Below are positions 37,501 to 50,865 of a DNA stretch of 64,000 bases, piece after piece; position 1 is the first letter of the stretch; each line of letters begins with the position of its first letter. Origin of the DNA: Anagrus nilaparvatae. Its lineage: Eukaryota; Arthropoda; Insecta; Hymenoptera; Mymaridae. Under the pieces are notes generated by a model that saw only the letters and a list, made by a program, of their open reading frames with translations, had not been told where the DNA came from and searched no databases. A program made the translations under genes and the position numbers. The stretch covers positions 1 to 64,000 of the forward strand of contig JAKSXM010000234.1 in assembly GCA_022575985.1 (NCBI GenBank), given 5' to 3'.

Positions 37501-40500
37501 TATTGTATTTCAAAAGTTATATTGATTGTCCAAAACTTTATAAATTTTATAAAATTTCATTAGTGTGTTTTAAACACGAAATAAATAAATTTTCAATAAA
37601 AATATTTTATTGCAAAAGTCATATTGATTGTCCAAAAGTTTATAAATTTTATAAAATTTCATTTGTGTGTTTTAAAACCGAAATAAAGAAATTTTCAATA
37701 AAAATATTTTATTGCAAAAGTCATATTGATTGTCTAAAAGTTTATAAATTTCATAATATTTCATTTCTGTGTTTTAAACACGAAATAATAAAAATTTTCA
37801 AAAAAAATATTTTATTGCAAAAGTTATATGGATTGTAAAAAATTAAAAAATTAAAAAATTAAAAAATTTAAGAATTAAAAAATTTCATAAAATTTCATTC
37901 GTTTGTCTTAAACATGAAAAAATAAAAATTTCCTAAAAAAATATTTTATTGCAAGTCATATTGATTGTCTAAAAGTTTATAAATTTCATAATATTTCATT
38001 TCTGTGTTTTAAACAGGAAATAAATAAATTTATTAAAAAAATATTTTATTGCAAAAGTCATACTGAGTGTCCGAAACTTTATAAATTTCATAAAATTTCA
38101 TTTGTGTGTTTTAAAACCGAAATAAAGAAATTTTCAATAAAAATATTTTATTGCAAAAGTCATATTGATTGTCCAAAGCTTTATAAATTTTATAAAATTT
38201 AATTAGTGTGTTTTAAAACCGAAATAAAGAAATTTTCTATAAAAATATTTTATTGCAATAGTCATATTGATTGTCCAAAACTTTATAAATTTTATAAAAT
38301 TTCATTTGTGTGTTTTAAAACCGAAATAAAGAAATTTTCAATAAAAATATTTTATTGCAAAAGTCATATTGATTATCTAAAAGTTTATAAATTTCATAAT
38401 ATTTCATTTCTGTGTTTTAAACACGAAATAATAAAAATTTTCAAAAAAAATATTTTATTGCAAAAGTTATATGGATTGTAAAAAATTAAAAAATTAAAAA
38501 ATTAAAAAATTAAAAAATTTAAGAATTAAAAAATTTCATAAAATTTCATTCGTTTGTCTTAAACATGAAAAAATAAAAATTTCAAAAAAAAATATTTTAT
38601 TGCAAAAGTCATATTGATTGTCCAAAACTTTATAAATTTTATAAAATTTAATTAGTGTGTTTTAAACAGGAAATAAATAAATTTATTAAAAAAATATTTT
38701 ATTGCAAGTCATACTGAGTGTCCAAAAATTTTTAAATTTCATAATATTTCATTTCTGTGTTTTAAAAACGAAATATAGAAATTTCCTAAAAAAATATTTT
38801 ATGGCAAAAGTCATATTGATTGACCAAAAGTTTATAAATTTCATAATATTTCATTTCTGTGTTTTAAACAGGAAATAAATAAATTTATTAAAAAAATATT
38901 TTATTGCAAAAGTCATACTGAGTGTCCAAAAATTTTTAAATTTCATAATATTTCATTTCTTTGTTTTAAACACGAAATAAATAAATTTCTAAAAAAAATA
39001 TTGTATTTCAAAAGTTATATTGATTGTCCAAAACTTTATAAATTTTATAAAATTTCATTAGTGTGTTTTAAACACGAAATAAATAAATTTCTTAGAAAAA
39101 TATTTTATTGCAAAAGTTATATTGATTGTCCAAAACTTTATAAATTTTATAAAATTTCATTTGTGTGTTTTAAAACCGAAATAAAGAAATTTTCAATAAA
39201 AATATTTTATTGCAAAAGTCATATTGATTGTCCAAAAATTTTTAAATTTCATAATATTTCATTTCTGTGTTTTAAAAACGAAATATAGAAATTTCCTAAA
39301 AAAATATTTTATTGCAAAAGTCATATTAATTGTCCAAAAGTTTATAAATTTCATAATATTTCATTTCTGTGTTTTAAACAGGAAATAAATAAATTTATTA
39401 AAAAAATATTTTATTGCAAAAGTCATACTGAGTGTCTAAAAGTTTATAAATTTCATAATATTTCATTTCTTTGTTTTAAACACGAAATAAATAAATTTCT
39501 TAAAAAAATATTGTATTTCAAAAGTTATATTGATTGTCCAAAACTTTATAAATTTTATAAAATTTCATTAGTGTGTTTTAAACACGAAATAAATAAATTT
39601 TCAATAAAAATATTTTATTGCAAAAGTCATATTGATTGTCCAAAAGTTTATAAATTTTATAAAATTTCATTTGTGTGTTTTAAAACCGAAATAAAGAAAT
39701 TTTCAATAAAAATATTTTATTGCAAAAGTCATATTGATTGTCTAAAAGTTTATAAATTTCATAATATTTCATTTCTGTGTTTTAAACACGAAATAATAAA
39801 AATTTTCAAAAAAAATATTTTATTGCAAAAGTTATATGGATTGTAAAAAATTAAAAAATTAAAAAATTAAAAAATTTAAGAATTAAAAAATTTCATAAAA
39901 TTTCATTCGTTTGTCTTAAACATGAAAAAATAAAAATTTCCTAAAAAAATATTTTATTGCAAGTCATATTGATTGTCTAAAAGTTTATAAATTTCATAAT
40001 ATTTCATTTCTGTGTTTTAAACAGGAAATAAATAAATTTATTAAAAAAATATTTTATTGCAAAAGTCATACTGAGTGTCCGAAACTTTATAAATTTCATA
40101 AAATTTCATTTGTGTGTTTTAAAACCGAAATAAAGAAATTTTCAATAAAAATATTTTATTGCAAAAGTCATATTGATTGTCCAAAGCTTTATAAATTTTA
40201 TAAAATTTAATTAGTGTGTTTTAAAACCGAAATAAAGAAATTTTCTATAAAAATATTTTATTGCAATAGTCATATTGATTGTCCAAAACTTTATAAATTT
40301 TATAAAATTTCATTTGTGTGTTTTAAAACCGAAATAAAGAAATTTTCAATAAAAATATTTTATTGCAAAAGTCATATTGATTATCTAAAAGTTTATAAAT
40401 TTCATAATATTTCATTTCTGTGTTTTAAACACGAAATAATAAAAATTTTCAAAAAAAATATTTTATTGCAAAAGTTATATGGATTGTAAAAAATTAAAAA

Positions 40501-43500
40501 ATTAAAAAATTAAAAAATTAAAAAATTTAAGAATTAAAAAATTTCATAAAATTTCATTCGTTTGTCTTAAACATGAAAAAATAAAAATTTCAAAAAAAAA
40601 TATTTTATTGCAAAAGTCATATTGATTGTCCAAAACTTTATAAATTTTATAAAATTTAATTAGTGTGTTTTAAACAGGAAATAAATAAATTTATTAAAAA
40701 AATATTTTATTGCAAGTCATACTGAGTGTCCAAAAATTTTTAAATTTCATAATATTTCATTTCTGTGTTTTAAAAACGAAATATAGAAATTTCCTAAAAA
40801 AATATTTTATGGCAAAAGTCATATTGATTGACCAAAAGTTTATAAATTTCATAATATTTCATTTCTGTGTTTTAAACAGGAAATAAATAAATTTATTAAA
40901 AAAATATTTTATTGCAAAAGTCATACTGAGTGTCCAAAAATTTTTAAATTTCATAATATTTCATTTCTTTGTTTTAAACACGAAATAAATAAATTTCTAA
41001 AAAAAATATTGTATTTCAAAAGTTATATTGATTGTCCAAAACTTTATAAATTTTATAAAATTTCATTAGTGTGTTTTAAACACGAAATAAATAAATTTCT
41101 TAGAAAAATATTTTATTGCAAAAGTTATATTGATTGTCCAAAACTTTATAAATTTTATAAAATTTCATTTGTGTGTTTTAAAACCGAAATAAAGAAATTT
41201 TCAATAAAAATATTTTATTGCAAAAGTCATATTGATTGTCCAAAAATTTTTAAATTTCATAATATTTCATTTCTGTGTTTTAAAAACGAAATATAGAAAT
41301 TTCCTAAAAAAATATTTTATTGCAAAAGTCATATTGATTGTCCAAAAGTTTATAAATTTCATAATATTTCATTTCTGTGTTTTAAACAGGAAATAAATAA
41401 ATTTATTAAAAAAATATTTTATTGCAAAAGTCATACTGAGTGTCTAAAAGTTTATAAATTTCATAATATTTCATTTCTTTGTTTTAAACACGAAATAAAT
41501 AAATTTCTTAAAAAAATATTGTATTTCAAAAGTTATATTGATTGTCCAAAACTTTATAAATTTTATAAAATTTCATTAGTGTGTTTTAAACACGAAATAA
41601 ATAAATTTTCAATAAAAATATTTTATTGCAAAAGTCATATTGATTGTCCAAAAGTTTATAAATTTCATAAAATTTCATTTGTGTGTTTTAAAACCGAAAT
41701 AAAGAAATTTTCTATAAAAATATTTTATTGCAAAAGTCATATTGATTGTCCAAAACTTTATAAATTTTATAAAATTTCATTTGTGTGTTTTAAAACCGAA
41801 ATAAAGAAATTTTCAATAAAAATATTTTATTGCAAAAGTCATATTGATTGTCTAAAAGTTTATAAATTTCATAATATTTCATTTCTGTGTTTTAAACACG
41901 AAATAATAAAAATTTTCAAAAAAAATATTTTATTGCAAAAGTTATATGGATTGTAAAAAATTAAAAAATTAAAAAATTAAAAAATTAAAAAATTTAAGAA
42001 TTAAAAAATTTCATAAAATTTCATTCGTTTGTCTTAAACATGAAAAAATAAAAATTTCCTAAAAAATTATTTTATTGCAAAAGTCATATTGATTGTCTAA
42101 AAGTTTATAAATTTCATAATATTTCATTTCTGTGTTTTAAACAGGAAATAAATAAATTTATTAAAAAAATATTTTATTGCAAAAGTCATACTGAGTGTCC
42201 GAAACTTTATAAATTTCATAAAATTTCATTTGTGTGTTTTAAAACCGAAATAAAGAAATTTTCAATAAAAATATTTTATTGCAAAAGTCATATTGATTGT
42301 CCAAAGCTTTATAAATTTTATAAAATTTAATTAGTGTGTTTTAAAACCGAAATAAAGAAATTTTCTATAATAATATTTTATTGCAAAAGTCATATTGATT
42401 GTCTAAAAGTTTATAAATTTCATAATATTTCATTTCTGTGTTTTAAACACGAAATAATAAAAATTTTCAAAAAAAATATTTTATTGCAAAAGTTATATGG
42501 ATTGTAAAAAATTAAAAAATTAAAAAATTAAAAAATTTAAGAATTAAAAAATTTCATAAAATTTCATTCGTTTGTCTTAAACATGAAAAAATAAAAATTT
42601 CAAAAAAAAATATTTTATTGCAAAAGTCATATTGATTGTCCAAAACTTTATAAATTTTATAAAATTTAATTAGTGTGTTTTAAACAGGAAATAAATAAAT
42701 TTATTAAAAAAATATTTTATTGCAAGTCATACTGAGTGTCCAAAAATTTTTAAATTTCATAATATTTCATTTCTGTGTTTTAAACAGGAAATAAATAAAT
42801 TTATTAAAAAAATATTTTATTGCAAAAGTCATACTGATTGACCAAAAGTTTATAAATTTCATAATATTTCATTTCTGTGTTTTAAACAGGAAATAAATAA
42901 ATTTATTAAAAAAATATTTTATTGCAAAAGTCATACTGAGTGTCCAAAAATTTTTAAATTTCATAATATTTCATTTCTTTGTTTTAAACACGAAATAAAT
43001 AAATTTCTAAAAAAAATATTGTATTTCAAAAGTTATATTGATTGTCCAAAACTTTATAAATTTTATAAAATTTCATTAGTGTGTTTTAAACACGAAATAA
43101 ATAAATTTCTTAGAAAAATATTTTATTGCAAAAGTTATATTGATTGTCCAAAACTTTATAAATTTTATAACATTTCATTTGTGTGTTTTAAAACCGAAAT
43201 AAAGAAATTTTCAATAAAAATATTTTATTGCAAAAGTCATATTGATTGTCCAAAAATTTTTAAATTTCATAATATTTCATTTCTGTGTTTTAAAAACGAA
43301 ATATAGAAATTTCCTAAAAAAATATTTTATTGCAAAAGTCATATTGATTGTCCAAAAGTTTATAAATTTCATAATATTTCATTTCTGTGTTTTAAACAGG
43401 AAATAAATAAATTTATTAAAAAAATATTTTATTGCAAAAGTCATACTGAGTGTCTAAAAGTTTATAAATTTCATAATATTTCATTTCTTTGTTTTAAACA

Positions 43501-46500
43501 CGAAATAAATAAATTTCTTAAAAAAATATTGTATTTCAAAAGTTATATTGATTGTCCAAAACTTTATAAATTTTATAAAATTTCATTAGTGTGTTTTAAA
43601 CACGAAATAAATAAATTTTCAATAAAAATATTTTATTGCAAAAGTCATATTGATTGTCCAAAAGTTTATAAATTTCATAAAATTTCATTTGTGTGTTTTA
43701 AAACCGAAATAAAGAAATTTTCAATAAAAATATTTTATTGCAAAAGTCATATTGATTGTCTAAAAGTTTATAAATTTCATAATATTTCATTTCTGTGTTT
43801 TAAACACGAAATAATAAAAATTTTCAAAAAAAATATTTTATTGCAAAAGTTATATGGATTGTAAAAAATTAAAAAATTAAAAAATTTAAGAATTAAAAAA
43901 TTTCATAAAATTTCATTCGTTTGTCTTAAACATGAAAAAATAAAAATTTCCTAAAAAAATATTTTATTGCAAAAGTCATATTGATTGTCTAAAAGTTTAT
44001 AAATTTCATAATATTTCATTTCTGTGTTTTAAACAGGAAATAAATAAATTTATTAAAAAAATATTTTATTGCAAAAGTCATACTGAGTGTCCGAAACTTT
44101 ATAAATTTCATAAAATTTCATTTGTGTGTTTTAAAACCGAAATAAAGAAATTTTCAATAAAAATATTTTATTGCAAAAGTCATATTGATTGTCCAAAGCT
44201 TTATAAATTTTATAAAATTTAATTAGTGTGTTTTAAAACCGAAATAAAGAAATTTTCTATAATAATATTTTATTGCAAAAGTCATATTGATTGTCCAAAA
44301 CTTTATAAATTTTATAAAATTTCATTTGTGTGTTTTAAAACCGAAATAAAGAAATTTTCAATAAAAATATTTTATTGCAAAAGTCATATTGATTGTCTAA
44401 AAGTTTATAAATTTCATAATATTTCATTTCTGTGTTTTAAACACGAAATAATAAAAATTTTCAAAAAAAATATTTTATTGCAAAAGTTATATGGATTGTA
44501 AAAAATTAAAAAATTAAAAAATTAAAAAATTAAAAAATTTAAGAATTAAAAAATTTCATAAAATTTCATTCGTTTGTCTTAAACATGAAAAAATAAAAAT
44601 TTCCTAAAAAATTATTTTATTGCAAAAGTCATATTGATTGTCTAAAAGTTTATAAATTTCATAATATTTCATTTCTGTGTTTTAAACAGGAAATAAATAA
44701 ATTTATTAAAAAAATATTTTATTGCAAAAGTCATACTGAGTGTCCGAAACTTTATAAATTTCATAAAATTTCATTTGTGTGTTTTAAAACCGAAATAAAG
44801 AAATTTTCAATAAAAATATTTTATTGCAAAAGTCATATTGATTGTCCAAAGCTTTATAAATTTTATAAAATTTAATTAGTGTGTTTTAAAACCGAAATAA
44901 AGAAATTTTCTATAATAATATTTTATTGCAAAAGTCATATTGATTGTCTAAAAGTTTATAAATTTCATAATATTTCATTTCTGTGTTTTAAACACGAAAT
45001 AATAAAAATTTTCAAAAAAAATATTTTATTGCAAAAGTTATATGGATTGTAAAAAATTAAAAAATTAAAAAATTAAAAAATTTAAGAATTAAAAAATTTC
45101 ATAAAATTTCATTCGTTTGTCTTAAACATGAAAAAATAAAAATTTCAAAAAAAAATATTTTATTGCAAAAGTCATATTGATTGTCCAAAACTTTATAAAT
45201 TTTATAAAATTTAATTAGTGTGTTTTAAACAGGAAATAAATAAATTTATTAAAAAAATATTTTATTGCAAGTCATACTGAGTGTCCAAAAATTTTTAAAT
45301 TTCATAATATTTCATTTCTGTGTTTTAAACAGGAAATAAATAAATTTATTAAAAAAATATTTTATTGCAAAAGTCATACTGATTGACCAAAAGTTTATAA
45401 ATTTCATAATATTTCATTTCTGTGTTTTAAACAGGAAATAAATAAATTTATTAAAAAAATATTTTATTGCAAAAGTCATACTGAGTGTCCAAAAATTTTT
45501 AAATTTCATAATATTTCATTTCTTTGTTTTAAACACGAAATAAATAAATTTCTAAAAAAAATATTGTATTTCAAAAGTTATATTGATTGTCCAAAACTTT
45601 ATAAATTTTATAAAATTTCATTAGTGTGTTTTAAACACGAAATAAATAAATTTCTTAGAAAAATATTTTATTGCAAAAGTTATATTGATTGTCCAAAACT
45701 TTATAAATTTTATAACATTTCATTTGTGTGTTTTAAAACCGAAATAAAGAAATTTTCAATAAAAATATTTTATTGCAAAAGTCATATTGATTGTCCAAAA
45801 ATTTTTAAATTTCATAATATTTCATTTCTGTGTTTTAAAAACGAAATATAGAAATTTCCTAAAAAAATATTTTATTGCAAAAGTCATATTGATTGTCCAA
45901 AAGTTTATAAATTTCATAATATTTCATTTCTGTGTTTTAAACAGGAAATAAATAAATTTATTAAAAAAATATTTTATTGCAAAAGTCATACTGAGTGTCT
46001 AAAAGTTTATAAATTTCATAATATTTCATTTCTTTGTTTTAAACACGAAATAAATAAATTTCTTAAAAAAATATTGTATTTCAAAAGTTATATTGATTGT
46101 CCAAAACTTTATAAATTTTATAAAATTTCATTAGTGTGTTTTAAACACGAAATAAATAAATTTTCAATAAAAATATTTTATTGCAAAAGTCATATTGATT
46201 GTCCAAAAGTTTATAAATTTCATAAAATTTCATTTGTGTGTTTTAAAACCGAAATAAAGAAATTTTCAATAAAAATATTTTATTGCAAAAGTCATATTGA
46301 TTGTCTAAAAGTTTATAAATTTCATAATATTTCATTTCTGTGTTTTAAACACGAAATAATAAAAATTTTCAAAAAAAATATTTTATTGCAAAAGTTATAT
46401 GGATTGTAAAAAATTAAAAAATTAAAAAATTTAAGAATTAAAAAATTTCATAAAATTTCATTCGTTTGTCTTAAACATGAAAAAATAAAAATTTCCTAAA

Positions 46501-47186
46501 AAAATATTTTATTGCAAAAGTCATATTGATTGTCTAAAAGTTTATAAATTTCATAATATTTCATTTCTGTGTTTTAAACAGGAAATAAATAAATTTATTA
46601 AAAAAATATTTTATTGCAAAAGTCATACTGAGTGTCCGAAACTTTATAAATTTCATAAAATTTCATTTGTGTGTTTTAAAACCGAAATAAAGAAATTTTC
46701 AATAAAAATATTTTATTGCAAAAGTCATATTGATTGTCCAAAGCTTTATAAATTTTATAAAATTTAATTAGTGTGTTTTAAAACCGAAATAAAGAAATTT
46801 TCTATAATAATATTTTATTGCAAAAGTCATATTGATTGTCCAAAACTTTATAAATTTTATAAAATTTCATTTGTGTGTTTTAAAACCGAAATAAAGAAAT
46901 TTTCAATAAAAATATTTTATTGCAAAAGTCATATTGATTGTCTAAAAGTTTATAAATTTCATAATATTTCATTTCTGTGTTTTAAACACGAAATAATAAA
47001 AATTTTCAAAAAAAATATTTTATTGCAAAAGTTATATGGATTGTAAAAAATTAAAAAATTAAAAAATTAAAAAATTAAAAAATTTAAGAATTAAAAAATT
47101 TCATAAAATTTCATTCGTTTGTCTTAAACATGAAAAAATAAAAATTTCAAAAAAAAATCTTTTATTGCAAAAGTCATATTGATTGT
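34520..47186. repeat. Second satellite, ~102-bp monomer in 2,008-bp higher-order repeats
   Basis: More than 100 monomers of ~101-103 bp. Marker segments recur at exactly 2,008-bp steps: for example a monomer start at 34,985, 36,993, 39,001 and 41,009, then 43,019 (2,010) and 45,564 (2,545). An ACAGGAAATAAATAAATT marker recurs at 36,660, 38,668, 40,676, 42,686 and 45,230. Neighbouring copies look nearly identical over whole units, so about 20 monomers were amplified together recently. The last units gained an extra ~535-bp block. Because most monomers are a multiple of three, they give a repetitive 34-residue open frame; this is not a protein. Confidence 0.95.
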
Positions 47187-47707
47187 TCACAGCTTGATAA
47201 AAGTAGAAATTTTTTGATATATATATGTTGTATAAAATAATATATAAATAATAAAATGATATATTTTGTCTCAGATATTAATTTTTTAAAAGATAAATTT
47301 TTTTGTAATTTAACGTAAATTGGTTTTCTAGAGATTTCTCTTTAATGAAAGGGTTAAATTAAAAACCAAAAAAACTTTTTTTAGATAACGTACTAACAAA
47401 TACATCGCACTTTAGTTTGATCGTTTTGGTGATATAGATTTTGAGTTACACACTGATTAGGGTGATAAATTGCAAATAAATTTTTAAATTATTTCTGGTT
47501 TTCTAGAGATTTCTCTTTAATGAAAGGGTTAAATTAAAAACCAAAAAATTTTGTTTTAGATAACGCACTAACAAATACATAGCACTTTAGTTTGATCGTT
47601 TTGGTAATATAGATTTTGAGTTACACACTGATTAGGGTGAAAACTTTTTTAAATTATTTCATTTTAATATATATAGGATTTTCATCATAAAAAAAATCTT
47701 TAGAATT
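47187..47707. repeat. AT-rich stretch with a 175-bp tandem duplication
   Basis: GGTTTTCTAGAGATTTCTCT starts at 47,322 and again at 47,497, and each copy continues through GGTTAAATTAAAAACCAAAA and GAGTTACACACTGATTAGGG. The two copies differ at few positions. The duplication lies between the satellite edge and the transposase relic. Confidence 0.85.
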
Positions 47708-48687
47708 TTGTGCATTATTAAAATAAATATTTTATTTTTACAAACGTTAACACAAAATCATATTAATAAAATAAGAAAATATTTTCACAAGAACTACAAA
47801 TATGACTGGATAATAAGGTTTATGAATAAAAAATATGGTAAAAAAATATCCTTAAGAACATTGAAAAGAATTTTACAAAGAGAGAATTTAAAAAGAAGAA
47901 ACTTTGAAGAAAGCTCTCTTTTAGAAATTATTATTGCTGTTGGTATGGAATTAGATTCCTGTGGAATGAATATTGGATACAGGGCGATGCATGGAAAATT
48001 AAAAAATGATTATGGTTTAAAGGTTAAAAGAAGTACCGTTATGATTGCTTTAAGGGAAATGGATCCTGAGGGAGTTGAAGCAAGAAGCGAGTATAAATTA
48101 AAAAGGCGAGAATACTTTGTTCATTTTTATGGAAGATATTCATAAAGCTCTTCGCTTTGGCCATACTGATGAATATGCTGGACATGGGAGCTTTTTAAAA
48201 GAGAAAGTACCCATAATCAGCGAATCGAAAGATACTGGAGAGACTTCAGACATAATATGGGTGAATTTTATATGCAAATATTTAAAAATATGCAGCATAA
48301 TAATGAACTAGATATAAAGAATCCATTGCATATTGAGTGCCTACGATACTGTTTTGGAAATTTAATAAGAGAAGATTTGGTATCTACCAGAAAAATTGGA
48401 ACCAGCATAGAGTTCGAGCTCAAAAATCAAAAAATATACTTGGAGGCATTCCTAATGAACTTTATCATTTTCCAGAAACATATGGTGCAACAAGTTACCG
48501 AAAAAATTATGATAAACAACATTTAAATATGCTCTTTGAAAATTACACAAAAAAGCCAATTTTATATGATCCTGCAATAAAAGAGTTAATAGATCTTTTG
48601 TTTCCAAACGAACCAATTCCAACCACTCTTGATGAAGCATATGAATTATACATTAAATGCATTAATGAAATATCAAACACTATTTAA
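47708..48687 (+). pseudogene. Broken integrase-core (DDE) transposase-like gene
   Basis: The first frame (47,708-48,145, 145 codons) carries an N-terminal helix-turn-helix-like region (KYGKKISLRTLKRILQREN) and the pre-core segment MNIGYRAMHGKLKNDYGLKV. The sequence then jumps to the C-terminal part of the core, losing the region that should hold the first two catalytic Asp residues. A second frame gives THNQRIERYWRDFRHNMGEF, whose Glu is the expected third catalytic residue. Further shifts lead to GGIPNELYHFPETYGATSY and a C-terminal tail ending at 48,687. The order matches the rve-type integrase proteins common in animal genomes, related to Ginger-like elements. At least three lesions make it non-functional. 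The start is the first Met-like codon of the open frame and is uncertain. Confidence 0.8.
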
Positions 48688-49959
48688 TAGTAATTTTATA
48701 TTTAATAAATTTCAACAATCCATATGTAGGTATTTATTTTATTGAATACTAATTTATAATTTAATTAATAATTTATTAAGAAATTTATTTGATTTTGTAA
48801 ATTTAAGGCTTTAAAAAAAATATGCTCTCAATGTATGCAAATAAAAAATATTATTACCATTGCTTAATTTTTTATTATTCCTTAAAATTTTTTTTTTCAC
48901 CAGAAAAATTACAAAACTTTTAGTTGTCTACATAGATAATGTATTTATAAGGTACATATATAGGAATATTTTTTTTTTAAGGTACATATATATAAGTATA
49001 TATATACTTAGTTACATCTTTTTTATTTTTTTTTATTATTAAAAGTTATAACATCAAATATTAAGATCAAAAGAAAAGGTTTTCAATGTTACTATCTTAA
49101 TTATAGGTTACCATGGCAGGACTGTTTCAAATAAATTTTTCACCTGCAAGTAAAAAAGTATATTTTATTATTTTTCTTTGACTGAATGCTGATTGTTTAA
49201 TTTTTGTCAACAAAAATTATTTTATTAATCATATGCTACAGCTTTGATATTATTTTTTATAATATTTTTTAATGCATCAAATATTTTTTAAAACTAAATT
49301 TTGAACTTTTTTACCTAGTATTAAATATATTTATTTAATAAACTTTGGTTAACTTTTTTAACTAGTCAGTTACCTTAAAACTAAGCTTAAGTATTTGAAC
49401 TTTTTTTTCTTTTATTAAATATATGTATTTAATTAACTTTGGTAAACTTTTAAAACTAATCAATTAACTTAAAAGTAGGCTTAATAAGTATTCTGTTTAA
49501 ATAATTCTGTAACATTTTTAACATTTAAATGATTGCTTATTTTGATAAACTATTAAACTGAAAAAGAAATTCGCCATTTTAAACAGATTATAGTAAAATA
49601 CAGATAAGAAAAAAATTTTTAGCTAATTATGATTCATTTTAAAAGCTGTCTTACACAATTTGTAACTACACTGTAAATTGAGTAACCTGAATTTTTAATA
49701 ATAATTATTTAAAACAAGATTAATAATTTTATTAATTATATATAGAATTAAATGTTTAAGTTCTGATTATATATATAAATTTTTTTTAAATTAAATTTCA
49801 TACATTTAAATCTAAAAAACCTTATTAATAGAGACTTTTTTTAAATTCTTTTTTGATTCATTTAGATAACATTAATATTAAGATAAATATCTTATTATTT
49901 TTATTTATACAAAGTGACTAAAAATTTGACTATTTAAAAATTAGGTAACCATATATTTT
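48688..49959. other. AT-rich gene-free stretch
   Basis: No supported gene. A GGTACATATATA motif is repeated near 48,950 and 48,980, and an AACTTTGGTAAACTTTT-like segment occurs near 49,340 and 49,435. These suggest local duplication only. Confidence 0.45.
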
Positions 49960-50277
49960 TTAATTAAAATTATTTGTATTTTCTTCATTTTCAAATAATG
50001 ATAGAAATTCTGAAATATTTGGTCTTTCTGAAGGATTGTAGTAAAAGCATTTTGCAATTAATTTTTAAAAATTTTCAGGAATATCACTAAAATTTGGAAT
50101 ATTTTTATTCAAAATTTTCTTTGACGCAAATCCAAGCATTTGGATACTTCTTATGGTTGTCCCATACATGACGTTCTTGGAATAATTCAACCATTGTGCA
50201 TGCGAAAGCCCATACGTCTGCTTTGGTGGTTGCTTCTTCTTTGTTGACAAATAATTCTGAAGACATATAGTTAGACT
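49960..50277 (-). pseudogene. Protein kinase C-lobe fragment, broken
   Basis: The minus strand encodes NYMSSELF (activation-segment end, with S-S-E in the APE position), then TTKADVWAFACTMVELFQER (subdomain IX, Asp-x-Trp). After a frameshift near 50,120-50,150 it continues to an in-frame stop (SDIPENF*), then CFYYNPSERPNISEFLSLFE (subdomain XI, conserved Arg-Pro) and a natural-looking stop at 49,960-62. The N-lobe, the catalytic loop and the DFG region are absent: the sequence changes to Helitron-like sequence just upstream of the Asn-Tyr-Met. The family cannot be assigned beyond a eukaryotic-type protein kinase, possibly TKL-like. A gene fragment captured or cut by a mobile element is likely. 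Confidence 0.75.
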
Positions 50278-50345
50278 GTGCGAAGCACAGTCTATACCCG
50301 CGACAAAATGTCGCTCTTGTGCGCACTCGTTAAGGTCACAGTGAT
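50278..50345. mobile_element. Helitron-like end next to the kinase fragment
   Basis: TAGACTGTGCGAAGCACAGTCTA (50,273-50,295) is a hairpin, and GCGACAAAATGTCGC just after it is another. GCACAGTCTATA is shared with the subterminal region of the Helitron-type 3' end at 55,946. Read on the plus strand, TCTATACCCGCG could be a Helitron 5' start (TC), but the preceding base is G, not the usual A. Read on the minus strand, a hairpin ending in CTAA could be a 3' end. The orientation is unresolved. Confidence 0.4.
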
Positions 50346-50479
50346 CTCCGATTAGGTTCAAAATTTATATATAAGTTAGATAGAAGACCAACATGAACTG
50401 TATTGATTTTGAGCCAAATCGAAAATATAGTACCGAAATTATTATCAATTTACGGGAATAACAGCGTTAAAAACACAAA

Positions 50480-50865
50480 ATGTCGATTATAAGACATAAA
50501 ACATGATAAAATAAGCACTTACAGGATGAAAATAATCATTCCAGGTTGTAGCGGATACCCTGGAGGTATAATTTTTCATTTTCCGCACAAATATATTTTC
50601 CGATTTTCCAAGATGGCGGCCCGATAAATTTAAAAAAATGAACTTTACAAGGGGGTTTTTTAGGGCAAAAAACGAATATTCGGTGGAAAATATTCAGTTT
50701 TTTAACCAAAAAAATTTTCCGATTTTCCAAGATGGCGGACCAAAAAACTTGAAAAAATGAATTTTTGACATAAAACATGATAAAATAAGGACTTTTAAGA
50801 TGAAAATAATCATTCCAGGTAGAAGAGGATACCCTGGAGGTATAATATTTCATTTTAAAAATGAT
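50480..50865. repeat. Direct duplication with period ~276 bp
   Basis: GACATAAAACATGATAAAAT followed by GATGAAAATAATCATTCCAG and GATACCCTGGAGGTATAAT occurs at ~50,490-50,582 and again at ~50,767-50,855. A second internal pair, CCGATTTTCCAAGATGGCGG, lies at ~50,599 and ~50,718. Either a tandem duplication or an insertion that duplicated a long flank. Confidence 0.75.

Noticed and set aside
34985..47046. Recurring open frames of 91-145 residues with a 34-residue repeat, at regular spacing
   Set aside because: They follow the ~102-bp satellite monomer, whose length is a multiple of three. Starts are non-ATG in most, and frames end wherever a monomer differs in length.
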